Part shown: positions 16,296-24,141 of the stretch, one piece after another
Layout of the letters: every line of letters starts with the position of its first letter
Numbering within the stretch: the stretch's first letter is position 1
Assembly (NCBI GenBank): GCA_018780035.1
Contig: JADMKE010000004.1
Location: 179,776-243,775, forward strand
Source of the DNA: Candidatus Sericytochromatia bacterium
GTDB taxonomy: Bacteria; Cyanobacteriota; Sericytochromatia; UBA7694
Direction: 5' to 3'
Length of the DNA: 64,000 bases
Notes under the pieces: model-generated
What the model saw: the letters and a program-made list of their open reading frames with translations, nothing else
The model's database searches: none
Told to the model about the DNA's origin: nothing
Made by a program: the position numbers and the translations under genes

Positions 16296-17516
16296 TTAAT
16301 CCACTGGGTTCCAGACAAAATAGCCATCCAAAAGCTGCTGTGCACAGCGCTCCAAGGCTTGGCGCAATTCTGTCGAATGAGGGTTAGAAATTGTGTGACA
16401 GATTTGAATCAGCGTTTCCCAATCCGTTTTTCCATCGGCTTTTTCCCAGAGGCCGTGGGCCAGGGGGGCCAATTCCAGTTTGCTGCCCAATTGGTTTTCC
16501 AAGGCCAGAAAGTGATCGCCCAAGACCTGACTCTGAACCCAAGTCAGTTTGCAGGGGGTGTCTGTTGGGTGCCAAGCCAATGCTGGACGTCTCCAAGCCT
16601 GATCCCCGTGCCCCACCACAAAGAGATAATTATTGGCCCTGCGCAAAGGATCAAGCAAACAGCAGCGTTCGCGAAAATTGCGCTCTTGGTAATAGTCAGG
16701 CAGACCTTTCAGGTATTGTCCGGGCTCCCAACTGGCTTCATCGAAGAAACGCAAAATTTGCAAACCAGCACTGTCTAGCTCCTGCCACCAGCGGGAGAGT
16801 TCCCACTCCTGTTCACAGACCTGCAGATAGGTATCGACCAGAAAGGCATCGGAGTGCGCAAAGGCCGGGCCCAATTCCTGTGTGATCACGGTCAGGTGTT
16901 GGCTGTACATGCGTTTGAAAGGATGCCCCTCAGGCAGGCCATGCAAAAGGGTGCGGCAGAGCATCAAACCCTCTTGCAGATCTGCAGGATTTTGCCAGAG
17001 GCTGTGGAGTATTTTCTGCAGGGCCCGGATCTCGTGGCGGGCATGGGGGTTGTAGAGCATCAGCGTCATGAGCCCGCGCGGTTTGAGGTGGGCTTTGAGC
17101 TTGGCCAGACCCGCTGCCGGGTCGGGCATATGGTGTAAAACACCTGTGCAATAGATATAGTCAAAGGTCTGTGGCTGGTTGAGTTGAGTCAAATCCCCCT
17201 GCAAAAATTGGATATTTTCACAGGAGATGCCCGCTGCTTTCAAGCGTTGCTGGGCCAGTTTGAGAGAGCTTGGGCTTAAATCAACCGCGGTGATCTTGGC
17301 GCTTGGGTTGGCGCGGGCCAATTTAAGTGTCGAAAAGCCGGTGCCGCACCCGGCATCCAAGATATGGGGCTCTTGAGAGGCATGGCGGTGGCTGCAATAA
17401 TAATGCACAAAGTCCCATGTTGCAGCCGGTGGGTGAATATGGGGCAATTCCCCCGCTTCCAGTGGCGGATAGGGGCAAGCGGTGTATTGGGCCTGAACCG
17501 ATGGGGTGTTGGACAT
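16296..17516 (-). CDS. Class I SAM-dependent methyltransferase
   Basis: A 406-residue protein. Residues about 30-175 form a Rossmann methyltransferase domain: motif I is ILDAGCGTGFSTL, the acidic end of strand 2 is ITAVDLSPSSL, and FLQGDLTQL and TGVLHHMPDP follow. The last 200 residues are an accessory region without a family I can name, so the substrate is open; small molecules and proteins are both possible. It lies 8 bases downstream of the acetyltransferase gene, so the two are likely cotranscribed. Confidence 0.88.
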   Translation of the reverse strand: MSNTPSVQAQYTACPYPPLEAGELPHIHPPAATWDFVHYYCSHRHASQEPHILDAGCGTGFSTLKLARANPSAKITAVDLSPSSLKLAQQRLKAAGISCENIQFLQGDLTQLNQPQTFDYIYCTGVLHHMPDPAAGLAKLKAHLKPRGLMTLMLYNPHARHEIRALQKILHSLWQNPADLQEGLMLCRTLLHGLPEGHPFKRMYSQHLTVITQELGPAFAHSDAFLVDTYLQVCEQEWELSRWWQELDSAGLQILRFFDEASWEPGQYLKGLPDYYQERNFRERCCLLDPLRRANNYLFVVGHGDQAWRRPALAWHPTDTPCKLTWVQSQVLGDHFLALENQLGSKLELAPLAHGLWEKADGKTDWETLIQICHTISNPHSTELRQALERCAQQLLDGYFVWNPVD

Positions 17517-17524
17517 GCCTTATT

Positions 17525-18412
17525 CTAACTCTTTTGGGTATGTGTGCATGCCTGGGCGCTTTCGGGGATGTATCTGTAAGAGACAAAAACACCCAATCGT
17601 TGATAGCCCAAACGCTGATACAGTCGGTTGGATTGGGCATTGTTCAAATCCGTAAATAGGCAAGTATAACTCTGATCAGACCCGAGTAATTGTTCTGTCA
17701 ATGCCGCGACACAGATTGAGGCCCAGCCCTGACCGCGCAATTCGGGTGGGGTATAAACCCAGCTGATGGCTGCCCCGCCTGGGGGCCTGCGGACAATCGC
17801 GGCCATCGCACAGGGTTGAGTGTCATTTTCCCAAACAAAGAGAGCCCCCTCATTTAATTTTTGCTGGACAGACACTTGCAACTCAACTTCTGGGGGCCGG
17901 GTCTCGAACAAGGCCTCTTGATAAAAACCACCCAACCACTGGATCAACAGGCTGAGATCGGATGTTGTGGCCAGGCGCAAATGGCCCGGTAAGGGTGGGG
18001 GGCTGCTGACCTGTGTACAGCTATACACTCCTTGGCGCATCAACACTTGGCCGCTGCCCCCTTGTTGCTTTTGCCAAAAATCCAGCCAAGCAGCCACAGT
18101 TTTTTCGGGGCCCCGTATTTCACAGAAGTCACGCCCTGCTTGATGCAAGGCGTTGCTCAACTCCGGCCAAGCGGCTGAAGGGTCTGGGCCACACTCAGCC
18201 AGAATCAAGGGGGATGAAGGGCTTACTTGAAGGGCCAAAAGCACCGATTCAGAAGCCGGGGACAGAAGGTGCGCGGCCCAATTGGTGGACTGTGGCTTTT
18301 GGCTGACCTTGACGGCTTGGCCCAATATCAGATTGTGGAACGCGGCATGGGGCTGCAATAAGCGGGATGCCAGGCTCAAAAAAGCCAAAGGTTCAAGTAT
18401 CTCTGATGGCAT
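17525..18412 (-). CDS. GNAT-family N-acetyltransferase
   Basis: A 295-residue protein with a C-terminal GNAT fold, about residues 140-285. The acetyl-CoA pyrophosphate loop is visible as PPELRGQGWASICVAAL (the R/Q-x-x-G-x-G/A motif), followed by the beta-5 strand YTCLFTDLNNAQSNRLYQRLGY, which is the classic N-x-x-A-x-x-L-Y-x-x-x-G-F/Y signature. The N-terminal 130 residues look like a second, degenerate GNAT-like half, as in two-domain GNAT proteins. The start ATG sits just downstream of the U-rich end of the proposed structured RNA, so readthrough from it is possible. Confidence 0.88.
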   Translation of the reverse strand: MPSEILEPLAFLSLASRLLQPHAAFHNLILGQAVKVSQKPQSTNWAAHLLSPASESVLLALQVSPSSPLILAECGPDPSAAWPELSNALHQAGRDFCEIRGPEKTVAAWLDFWQKQQGGSGQVLMRQGVYSCTQVSSPPPLPGHLRLATTSDLSLLIQWLGGFYQEALFETRPPEVELQVSVQQKLNEGALFVWENDTQPCAMAAIVRRPPGGAAISWVYTPPELRGQGWASICVAALTEQLLGSDQSYTCLFTDLNNAQSNRLYQRLGYQRLGVFVSYRYIPESAQACTHTQKS

Positions 18413-18429
18413 TCAATTCAACCTGTGCA

Positions 18430-18456
18430 AAAAATAAAAAAAGCCCCCAAAAAGGC
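18430..18456 (-). terminator. U-rich end of the structured RNA
   Basis: Read on the minus strand, a short GCC/GGC stem extended by two G-U pairs (18456-18443) is followed by TTTTTTTATTTTTT (18442-18429). The stem is weak but the U-tract is long. It lies 18 bases before the GNAT start codon. Confidence 0.55.
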
Positions 18457-19175
18457 ACAAACTCCGGCATTGAAGCGAATTCTTGCGCGCACCGGCCTCC
18501 TGAGGTCTTCGTTGCATCCAGCTGGGTGACTCCATTTTCAGGACCCTCACGCCTCCAGTGTTACTTCCTTGCGGAAACCCACTCCTGACGCCTATTCTGG
18601 AAGAAACTAGCCGCTTGCGCAGCTTCCTCTTCAGGCTTTTTGTCGGACCCTCAGGGACTTCCCCCCGCTAAACCGGTCCCAAAACAGACCTTGCAGCCTC
18701 TTCTGAGCTTTGCGCCTGTTCCGTTTCTCACGGCTTCAGGGCTTTTCCCTTTCAGCGGATCCGTTGCTGCGACCGAAGCCGAGCCCGTTTCCCTCTCGTC
18801 CTTAACCCCTCCAGGGTTTTGCACTCACCAGAGATGAGGTACCGTCACCGGCCCTTGCCGCTCTTGCCCTTTTTTCAAGCAACTTGCGTCACTCGACCGA
18901 GGCTTCAGCGGGTTATTCCCTCTGCTTCGTGTGCCTGACCTTGCGGCCGGGCCTTTACCCTCCTGGGTGTTTTCCCTTCAGGGAGTTCATCCTACCCGGA
19001 GCTTCTCTGCTGCTTCCAGCTGATTCCCTGCTTTCCGTTTTGACGGCTCTCAGGTCTTGCTCCCCGGGCTCAAGCTGGCATCTTTTGACTTGCGTCAAAC
19101 GCCGCCCCTCCTGGGATTTTGTCTGGGGTCTCACCCAGACTCTTTGTCACGCTTCTTCGCTTCACCGAAGTTCGT
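18430..19175 (-). ncRNA. Candidate large structured non-coding RNA (about 745 nt)
   Basis: About 960 bases between genes hold no convincing protein frame, but the minus strand folds by eye into many local hairpins. The proposed 5' end carries CACG/CGTG plus CTTCG/CGAAG (19148-19176). A seven-bp stem lies at 19121-19140. Hairpins with GCAA tetraloops stand at 19084-19099 (perfect six-bp stem), 18937-18948, 18610-18623 (five bp) and 18565-18576. A cUUCGg loop is at 18770-18781 and a UCCC/GGGA stem at 18973-18984. Stable GNRA and UUCG caps are a hallmark of ornate RNAs. A consensus-like promoter lies upstream and a U-rich end downstream. It lacks the tmRNA, RNase P, 6S and group II intron domain V signatures that I know. 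The family is unknown, and expression is inferred. Confidence 0.68.
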
Positions 19176-19181
19176 GTAATC

Positions 19182-19211
19182 AATATACTAAGATAAGGTT
19201 ATGAATGTCAA
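19182..19211 (-). promoter_or_regulatory. Sigma-70-type promoter for the structured RNA
   Basis: On the minus strand a perfect -35 box TTGACA (19211-19206) is followed after 18 bases by TATATT (19187-19182). Transcription would start near 19175, at the first base of the 5' hairpin. Confidence 0.75.
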
Positions 19212-19317
19212 GGAAAGATTGTGATATTTTTAAGATAAAATTAACTTGAGTAGCTAAAAATGTGATGAATACACGTTTTGCTGCGAGAAAGATTTTTATA
19301 TCTTGTTTGGGCCTGTA

Positions 19318-19347
19318 TTGAATTTGAAGCGTGCTATTTGATATAAT
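19318..19347 (+). promoter_or_regulatory. Sigma-70-type promoter for the DUF4234 gene
   Basis: TTGAAT (19318-19323), an 18-base spacer and a perfect TATAAT (19342-19347) predict a start near 19354. This excludes the longer reading frame from 19331 and supports the ATG at 19376. It is divergent from the RNA promoter about 105 bases away, and the AT-rich stretch between them holds no gene. Confidence 0.7.
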
Positions 19348-19375
19348 CAGTCATCTTTTTATAAGCGGGTTTTTA

Positions 19376-19957
19376 ATGATGGAACAGAACCCTTTGCTAT
19401 CTCCCCAGCAATCCGATAACGCTTTCAAAGCCGTTTCTTATGGCAAAACCCTTCAAAAAGTCATTCTTCTCAATTACCTCACGTTTGGCCTTTATTCCTT
19501 TTATTGGTTTTATCGCAATTGGAAAGACTTCAGGGGAAAAATATGGCTCACAGATGGACCCCCACCCTGGTTATTTACTTTGGGGCTTTTGGTACCTTTT
19601 TTAGGTATATATCTTTTGTATCGCCAATTCAGTCAGATCAATGAATACATTCCACCGGAAGCGGCAGCACCCCGGACTGTTGCTCCGCTGCTTTTATCTC
19701 TGCTTTGGTTTTCCCAGGCCCCCTTAAATCGTATGAGCGCTAGAATGGATTGGCCAGAGCCGATCGCGACACTGTTCATTTTAGTGCTCTCTACCTTTGT
19801 TTTGGCTTCTTTTCAGCGCAATCTCAATGCCTATTGGCAATACGAGCAGCCAGAAAGCCCTTTACAAAATCGTTTTGGTTGGGGAGAAAAGATCTGTCTT
19901 GGTTTGGGATTTTTGGTTTGGGCCACATTTTTGGTGGGTGTCTTTTTCCTTTCTTAA
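19376..19957 (+). CDS. DUF4234-like integral membrane protein
   Basis: A 193-residue membrane protein with about four to five hydrophobic segments. The N-terminal motif YGKTLQKVILLNYLTFGLYSFYWFYRNWKDF is typical of DUF4234 (L-x-x-x-T-x-G-I/L-Y-x-x-Y-W-x-Y). The function of the family is unknown. The start is chosen from the promoter 29 bases upstream; the ATG is doubled (19376/19379) and the ribosome binding site is weak. The gene is not obviously coupled to the permease gene 117 bases downstream. Confidence 0.78.
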   Translation: MMEQNPLLSPQQSDNAFKAVSYGKTLQKVILLNYLTFGLYSFYWFYRNWKDFRGKIWLTDGPPPWLFTLGLLVPFLGIYLLYRQFSQINEYIPPEAAAPRTVAPLLLSLLWFSQAPLNRMSARMDWPEPIATLFILVLSTFVLASFQRNLNAYWQYEQPESPLQNRFGWGEKICLGLGFLVWATFLVGVFFLS

Positions 19958-20074
19958 GCGGCTTTGCCTAGAAATGGGGGATTAAGCACTTTTCAAAGTA
20001 TCTGCTCTGGATCTTCTTGCCAAACTGAGCTACCCTTTTAAAAAGCGTTTGAAAAAGCGATCCGGGGGCAATTC

Positions 20075-21523
20075 GTGGAAACCCATTCAAGTCATCCAAG
20101 CAAAACAGGTTCAACCCATCCCCTTGAGGAATTTGCCCTCAAGCCCGTGCTCAAGCCGATCCACCTCTGGGCGATTGCTGTGGGCATGGTTATTTCTGGC
20201 GATTTCTTTGGCTGGAATTTTGGGCTCAAAAATTCAGACCCTGTTGGTTTTTTGATTGCCATTGGCCTGGTCACGGTTTTGTATATTACCTTTGTCTTTA
20301 GTTATACCGAATTGACCACGGCGATTCCCAATTCGGGTGGCCCTTATGCCTATGCCCGTCGTGCGATGGGGCCCTTTGCTGGGTTTATTGCAGGCTTTGC
20401 CACGCTGATTGAATTTGTTTTTGCCCCGCCAGCGATTGCCTTGGGCATTGGGGCCTATATTGAATTTATTGCCCAGACCTTTGGCATGGCTTTGCCCAAA
20501 TTGCTGATGTTTGAACCACGGGTCTGGCTTGCCCTGCTGGCTTTTGCCCTGTTTATTGGCATCAATTTGCGCGGGATCAAAGAGGCTGTGATGCTGGAAT
20601 TGGTAGTCACCTTCGTGGCCATTGCCGTGCTTTTGGTCTTTTTTGCGATTACCTTGCCCCATCTCAATTTAAAGCAGGTGTTGGCTCCGCCGGTTTTTGC
20701 CCAGGGCTGGGGTGGGGTCTTCTCGGCCTTGCCCTTTGCGATCTGGTTTTACCTCTGTATCGAAGGGGTGGCGATGTCGGCAGAAGAGACAGCCAACCCG
20801 CGCAAAGACGTGCCTTTGGGTTATATTGCCGGAATTGGCACTCTCGTTTTTTTGACCCTGACCCTGACGATCTGCACCTTGGGTGTGACCCCTTTGGCCG
20901 TCTTGTCTCAGGTCCAATACCCACTGCCTGATGCCGCTGCACGGGTTTTGCCCGCAGGCCATTGGCTGATCAAGGCGATTGCTGTTTTGGGGGTGTTTGG
21001 CTTGATTGCCAGTTTTAATGGGATTATTATTGGCTATTCCCGCCAAGCTTTTGCCTTGGCGCGGGCCCATTATTTGCCGCATTTGATGGCCAAGATCCAT
21101 CCCCGTACACAAGTCCCACATTGGGCCCTGATTCTGCCTGGGGTTTTGGGTATGGCTGCGTGTTTAACGGGTTATACCGACCAGATTATTACCATTTCTG
21201 CCATGGGCGGGTTGGTGCTGTATATCGTCTCGATGATTTCTCTCTTTGTCCTGCGCAGCGACGACCCTGAAATGCACAGGCCATTTATTGCGCCTTTTTA
21301 TCCCTTTTTTCCGGCTTTGGCGCTGGCCTTGGCGGGGGTGGCGCTGGTGGCCATGGCCTGGTTCAATGCACTGCTCTATTTTATTTTTCTGGGGCTTTTT
21401 GCCCTGGGCAGTCTCTACTTTCTGCTCGTGCGCAAAGGGGTGGAAGCCGAAGAAGAGATCTACACTGTGGACGATTTCGAACACCTGCATCAGACAGGTG
21501 AATTGCCTGCGCTTTCCGATTAA
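20075..21523 (+). CDS. eat: Ethanolamine permease-type APC transporter
   Basis: A 482-residue amino acid/polyamine/organocation transporter with about twelve membrane helices. The first helix region, LKPIHLWAIAVGMVISGDFFGWNFGL, is strongly reminiscent of ethanolamine permeases (the ISGDxFGWNxGL element). SYTELTTAIPNSGGPYAYARRAMG is the usual APC helix-2 region. It would import ethanolamine or a close analogue with protons. The start is GTG with GGGGG upstream; an ATG is not available near the conserved N-terminus. It is the first gene of a cluster with a glutamine-synthetase-like ligase, an Fe-alcohol dehydrogenase and an aldehyde dehydrogenase, which supports a catabolic role for the imported amine. 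Confidence 0.85.
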   Translation: METHSSHPSKTGSTHPLEEFALKPVLKPIHLWAIAVGMVISGDFFGWNFGLKNSDPVGFLIAIGLVTVLYITFVFSYTELTTAIPNSGGPYAYARRAMGPFAGFIAGFATLIEFVFAPPAIALGIGAYIEFIAQTFGMALPKLLMFEPRVWLALLAFALFIGINLRGIKEAVMLELVVTFVAIAVLLVFFAITLPHLNLKQVLAPPVFAQGWGGVFSALPFAIWFYLCIEGVAMSAEETANPRKDVPLGYIAGIGTLVFLTLTLTICTLGVTPLAVLSQVQYPLPDAAARVLPAGHWLIKAIAVLGVFGLIASFNGIIIGYSRQAFALARAHYLPHLMAKIHPRTQVPHWALILPGVLGMAACLTGYTDQIITISAMGGLVLYIVSMISLFVLRSDDPEMHRPFIAPFYPFFPALALALAGVALVAMAWFNALLYFIFLGLFALGSLYFLLVRKGVEAEEEIYTVDDFEHLHQTGELPALSD

Positions 21524-21549
21524 ATCTAGAAGTTGAAAAGGAGTTTTCC

Positions 21550-22899
21550 ATGTCTCAGGATATTCTCAACGAAATTCTTCAAGACCCCCGTCAAAAGGTC
21601 AAGGTGGCCCTCTCCGACCTGGATGGTATTTTACGTGGCAAATACATGCACAAAGCCAAATTCCTTTCGGCAGCCGAAGACAGCTTTGGCTTTTGTACTG
21701 TGGTGCTGGGCTGGGATTCTTCTGATGCCTGTTACGATCATATCGACTACACAGGTCTGCACACGGGATTTCCCGATACCCCAGCTCGGATCGATCTCAA
21801 AACCTACCGCCGGGTGCCTTGGGACAATCACATTGCCTTTTTTCTGGCTGAATTTTTAGACAAAGATGGCTCTCCTTTAGAGATCTGCCCGCGTCAATTG
21901 CTCAAAAAAGTGCTGGCCAAAGCCGAGTCGATGGGTTTTGCCGTTAAAGTCGGCATGGAGTTTGAATGGTTTAATTTTCAAGAAACGCCCCACAGCATGG
22001 CGGCCAAGAATTACCGCGATCCCGAGCCCTTGAGCCCTGGTATGTTCGGCTACTCGATTCTGCGCACGAGTTTGAACCAGGAGTTTTTCTCGGCCCTGAT
22101 GGACGAATGTCTGGCTTTTGGCATTCCGCTCGAAGGCTTGCACACCGAAACCGGACCAGGTGTGCTTGAAGCCGCTATCACGGTAGATGATGCGCTTGAA
22201 TCTGCGGATCGGGCGATTCTGTTTAAAAGCGCGGCCAAAGAAATTGGCTTGCGTTTTGGGATTATGCCGAGTTTTATGGCCAAACCGAGTATGAACTTGC
22301 CCGGCTGCAGCGGACACATTCACCAAAGCCTTTGGGATGAAAAAGGCAACCGTTTTTACGACGCCAACGATCCGCAGCGTATGAGCTCGTTGTTTAAACA
22401 CTATTTGGCGGGTCAATTGTTGGGCCTGCCTGAGGTACTCCCGATGTATGCCCCCACGATCAACAGCTATAAACGGCTGGTTGAGGGCTATTGGGCTCCG
22501 ACTCGCCCAACCTGGGGCGTAGACAACCGCACCACCGCTTTGCGTGTCATTCCCGGCAGTTCCAAATCCACCCGAATTGAGGTGCGCATCCCCGGCGCGG
22601 ATGTGAATCCCTATTTGGCGATGGCGGCCTCGATTGCCAGTGGCCTCTACGGGATTGAAAAACAGCTAGAATTGACCACCCCTGCGATTCAGGGCAATGC
22701 CTATGCTGCGACGGAAGTGCCCTTGTTGCCGCGCAATCTGGCCGAGTCCAGTGAGCGCATGGCCCAATCCGAGTTAGCTCGCGAAATTTTGGGTGAACGC
22801 TTTGTCAAACACTTTACCACCACCCGTTTTTGGGAGTGCAAACAGTTTCACAATACTGTCACCGATTGGGAAATGAAGCGCTATTTTGAGATTATCTAG
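21550..22899 (+). CDS. Glutamine synthetase-like gamma-glutamyl-amine ligase
   Basis: A 449-residue protein of the glutamine synthetase superfamily. Metal and glutamate-binding blocks are visible: KVGMEFEWFNF (the E-x-E motif), HTETGPGVLEAAI, the ammonia/ATP region PGCSGHIHQSLWD, and VDNRTTALRVIP with RIEVRIPGADVNPYLAMAA. It differs from housekeeping GlnA. The usual N-R-S-A segment reads N-R-T-T, and the C-terminal adenylylation loop region is not of the canonical form. With an ethanolamine-type permease just upstream and alcohol and aldehyde dehydrogenases downstream, the likely reaction is ATP-dependent gamma-glutamylation of an imported amine (GlnA4/PuuA type). True ammonia-assimilating activity cannot be excluded. 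A GGAG ribosome binding site precedes the ATG. Confidence 0.85.
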   Translation: MSQDILNEILQDPRQKVKVALSDLDGILRGKYMHKAKFLSAAEDSFGFCTVVLGWDSSDACYDHIDYTGLHTGFPDTPARIDLKTYRRVPWDNHIAFFLAEFLDKDGSPLEICPRQLLKKVLAKAESMGFAVKVGMEFEWFNFQETPHSMAAKNYRDPEPLSPGMFGYSILRTSLNQEFFSALMDECLAFGIPLEGLHTETGPGVLEAAITVDDALESADRAILFKSAAKEIGLRFGIMPSFMAKPSMNLPGCSGHIHQSLWDEKGNRFYDANDPQRMSSLFKHYLAGQLLGLPEVLPMYAPTINSYKRLVEGYWAPTRPTWGVDNRTTALRVIPGSSKSTRIEVRIPGADVNPYLAMAASIASGLYGIEKQLELTTPAIQGNAYAATEVPLLPRNLAESSERMAQSELAREILGERFVKHFTTTRFWECKQFHNTVTDWEMKRYFEII

Positions 22900-23002
22900 G
22901 GGCGTTTTTTCCCTCGGCTAAAAATTGCCTCGGAAGGGATGACACGCAGCCCGAAGAGTGCTTAAATGCCTTTATTCAGGACTTGCTGAAAGGAACCCCT
23001 TT

Positions 23003-24139
23003 ATGTCAATTTATGGTTTTAATTTTCCCACACCGATTCGCTTTGGCGCCGGAAGCCGCAAGGAAGTGGGGCCGCATCTACTGGCTCAGGGCTTCTCTCG
23101 TCCCCTGATCGTGACCGACAAAGGGGTGGCCCAACAGGCCTTTTTTGCTGAATTTGTGGCGCTGCTCCAAGAACAGGGGCTGAAGCCCGCTGTCTTTGAT
23201 GGCATTTGGGGCAATCCTGTGAAGTCTCAGGTCTTGGCGGGGGCAGCGGCCTTTCGTGCTGCTGAGTCCGACGCCATGATTGGCATTGGTGGGGGCGCGG
23301 CCCTTGACGTGGCCAAAGCAATTGGGGTCTGTATCCACAACCCGGAAGATCTCTTTGCCTACGAAGATCGACCGGGGGCTTTGAGCATAGACCAGCCGAT
23401 TCCCTATTGGGTGGCTTTGCCCACCACGGCAGGTACCGGCAGTGAAGTCGGTCGCAGTGCTGTGATCTCCGATGATCAGACCCACCAGAAAAAGATTATC
23501 TTTGCCCCTTCGCTCCTGGCCCGCCAGGTCTTTGCTGATCCTGAATTGACCCTTGGGCTTCCCCCCCATATTACAGCCGCTACGGGCATGGATGCTCTGA
23601 CCCATTTGGTTGAGGCCTTTTTGGCCCAGGGCTACCACCCGATCTGTGATGGCATTGCTCTTGAAGGCATGCGCCTGGTGCAGGCCAGCTTGGTCCAAGC
23701 AGTGCAAGAACCCGGTTCTCTGCAGGCCCGTTCAGATATGTTGTTGGCCTCGATGATGGGGGCCATCGCCTTTCAGAAGGGGTTGGGTGTCGTCCACTCT
23801 TGCGCCCACGCCCTTTCAACCGTAGCGGATTTGCATCACGGTCTCGCGAACGGGATTATGATCAACCATGCTTTGGCCTTTAACGCCGAGGCCGTACCCG
23901 AACGTTTTGAGCGCATGGCTGCCACCTTGGGTCTGGAGCCTTCTGTTGAAGCTTTTTTTCACTGGATCAAGGCCTTGCGTGCTGAGATTGGCATTCCCCA
24001 TCAATTGGGGGCGGTCAAGGTGGGGGCAGAACAATTAGATGCGTTGGTTGAAGTGGCATTGGCTGATGCCTGTCATGCCTCCAATCCACGCATCTGCACG
24101 CGGGAAGACTTTGTCCAGATCTTTGAAGGGGCCTTTTAA
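23003..24139 (+). CDS. Iron-containing alcohol dehydrogenase
   Basis: A 378-residue group III (Fe-dependent) alcohol dehydrogenase. NAD-binding features are GIGGGAALDVAKAIG (about residues 92-106) and PTTAGTGSEVGRSAVISD. Metal ligands are expected at Asp and His in MDALTHLVEAF and at the two His-rich segments VVHSCAHALS and LHHGLANGIMINHALAFN. I start it at 23003, where AGGA sits 8 bases before the ATG, rather than at the earlier ATG at 22958, which lacks a ribosome binding site. In this cluster it would oxidise the alcohol group of the (gamma-glutamylated) amino alcohol. Two bases separate its stop from the aldehyde dehydrogenase start. Confidence 0.92.
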   Translation: MSIYGFNFPTPIRFGAGSRKEVGPHLLAQGFSRPLIVTDKGVAQQAFFAEFVALLQEQGLKPAVFDGIWGNPVKSQVLAGAAAFRAAESDAMIGIGGGAALDVAKAIGVCIHNPEDLFAYEDRPGALSIDQPIPYWVALPTTAGTGSEVGRSAVISDDQTHQKKIIFAPSLLARQVFADPELTLGLPPHITAATGMDALTHLVEAFLAQGYHPICDGIALEGMRLVQASLVQAVQEPGSLQARSDMLLASMMGAIAFQKGLGVVHSCAHALSTVADLHHGLANGIMINHALAFNAEAVPERFERMAATLGLEPSVEAFFHWIKALRAEIGIPHQLGAVKVGAEQLDALVEVALADACHASNPRICTREDFVQIFEGAF

Positions 24140-24141
24140 TC

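Noticed and set aside
18430..19175. Reading the 18.4-19.2 kb interval as a CRISPR array or tandem repeat
   Set aside because: The recurrent CTTGC and CTCCAGGG words are irregularly spaced and do not form equal repeats and spacers. They are better explained as recurring GCAA-loop hairpins on the minus strand.
18430..19175. Group II intron or RNase P RNA at the same place
   Set aside because: No domain V, GUGYG start or reverse transcriptase was seen, and the conserved RNase P cores were not found. The length is also wrong for RNase P.
18884..19204. Plus-strand open frame of 106 codons, and a 65-codon one at 18640-18837, within the RNA interval
   Set aside because: No ribosome binding sites. 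The Ser/Leu/Pro/Cys-rich composition is that of a translated antisense structured RNA. The first frame runs through the RNA promoter.
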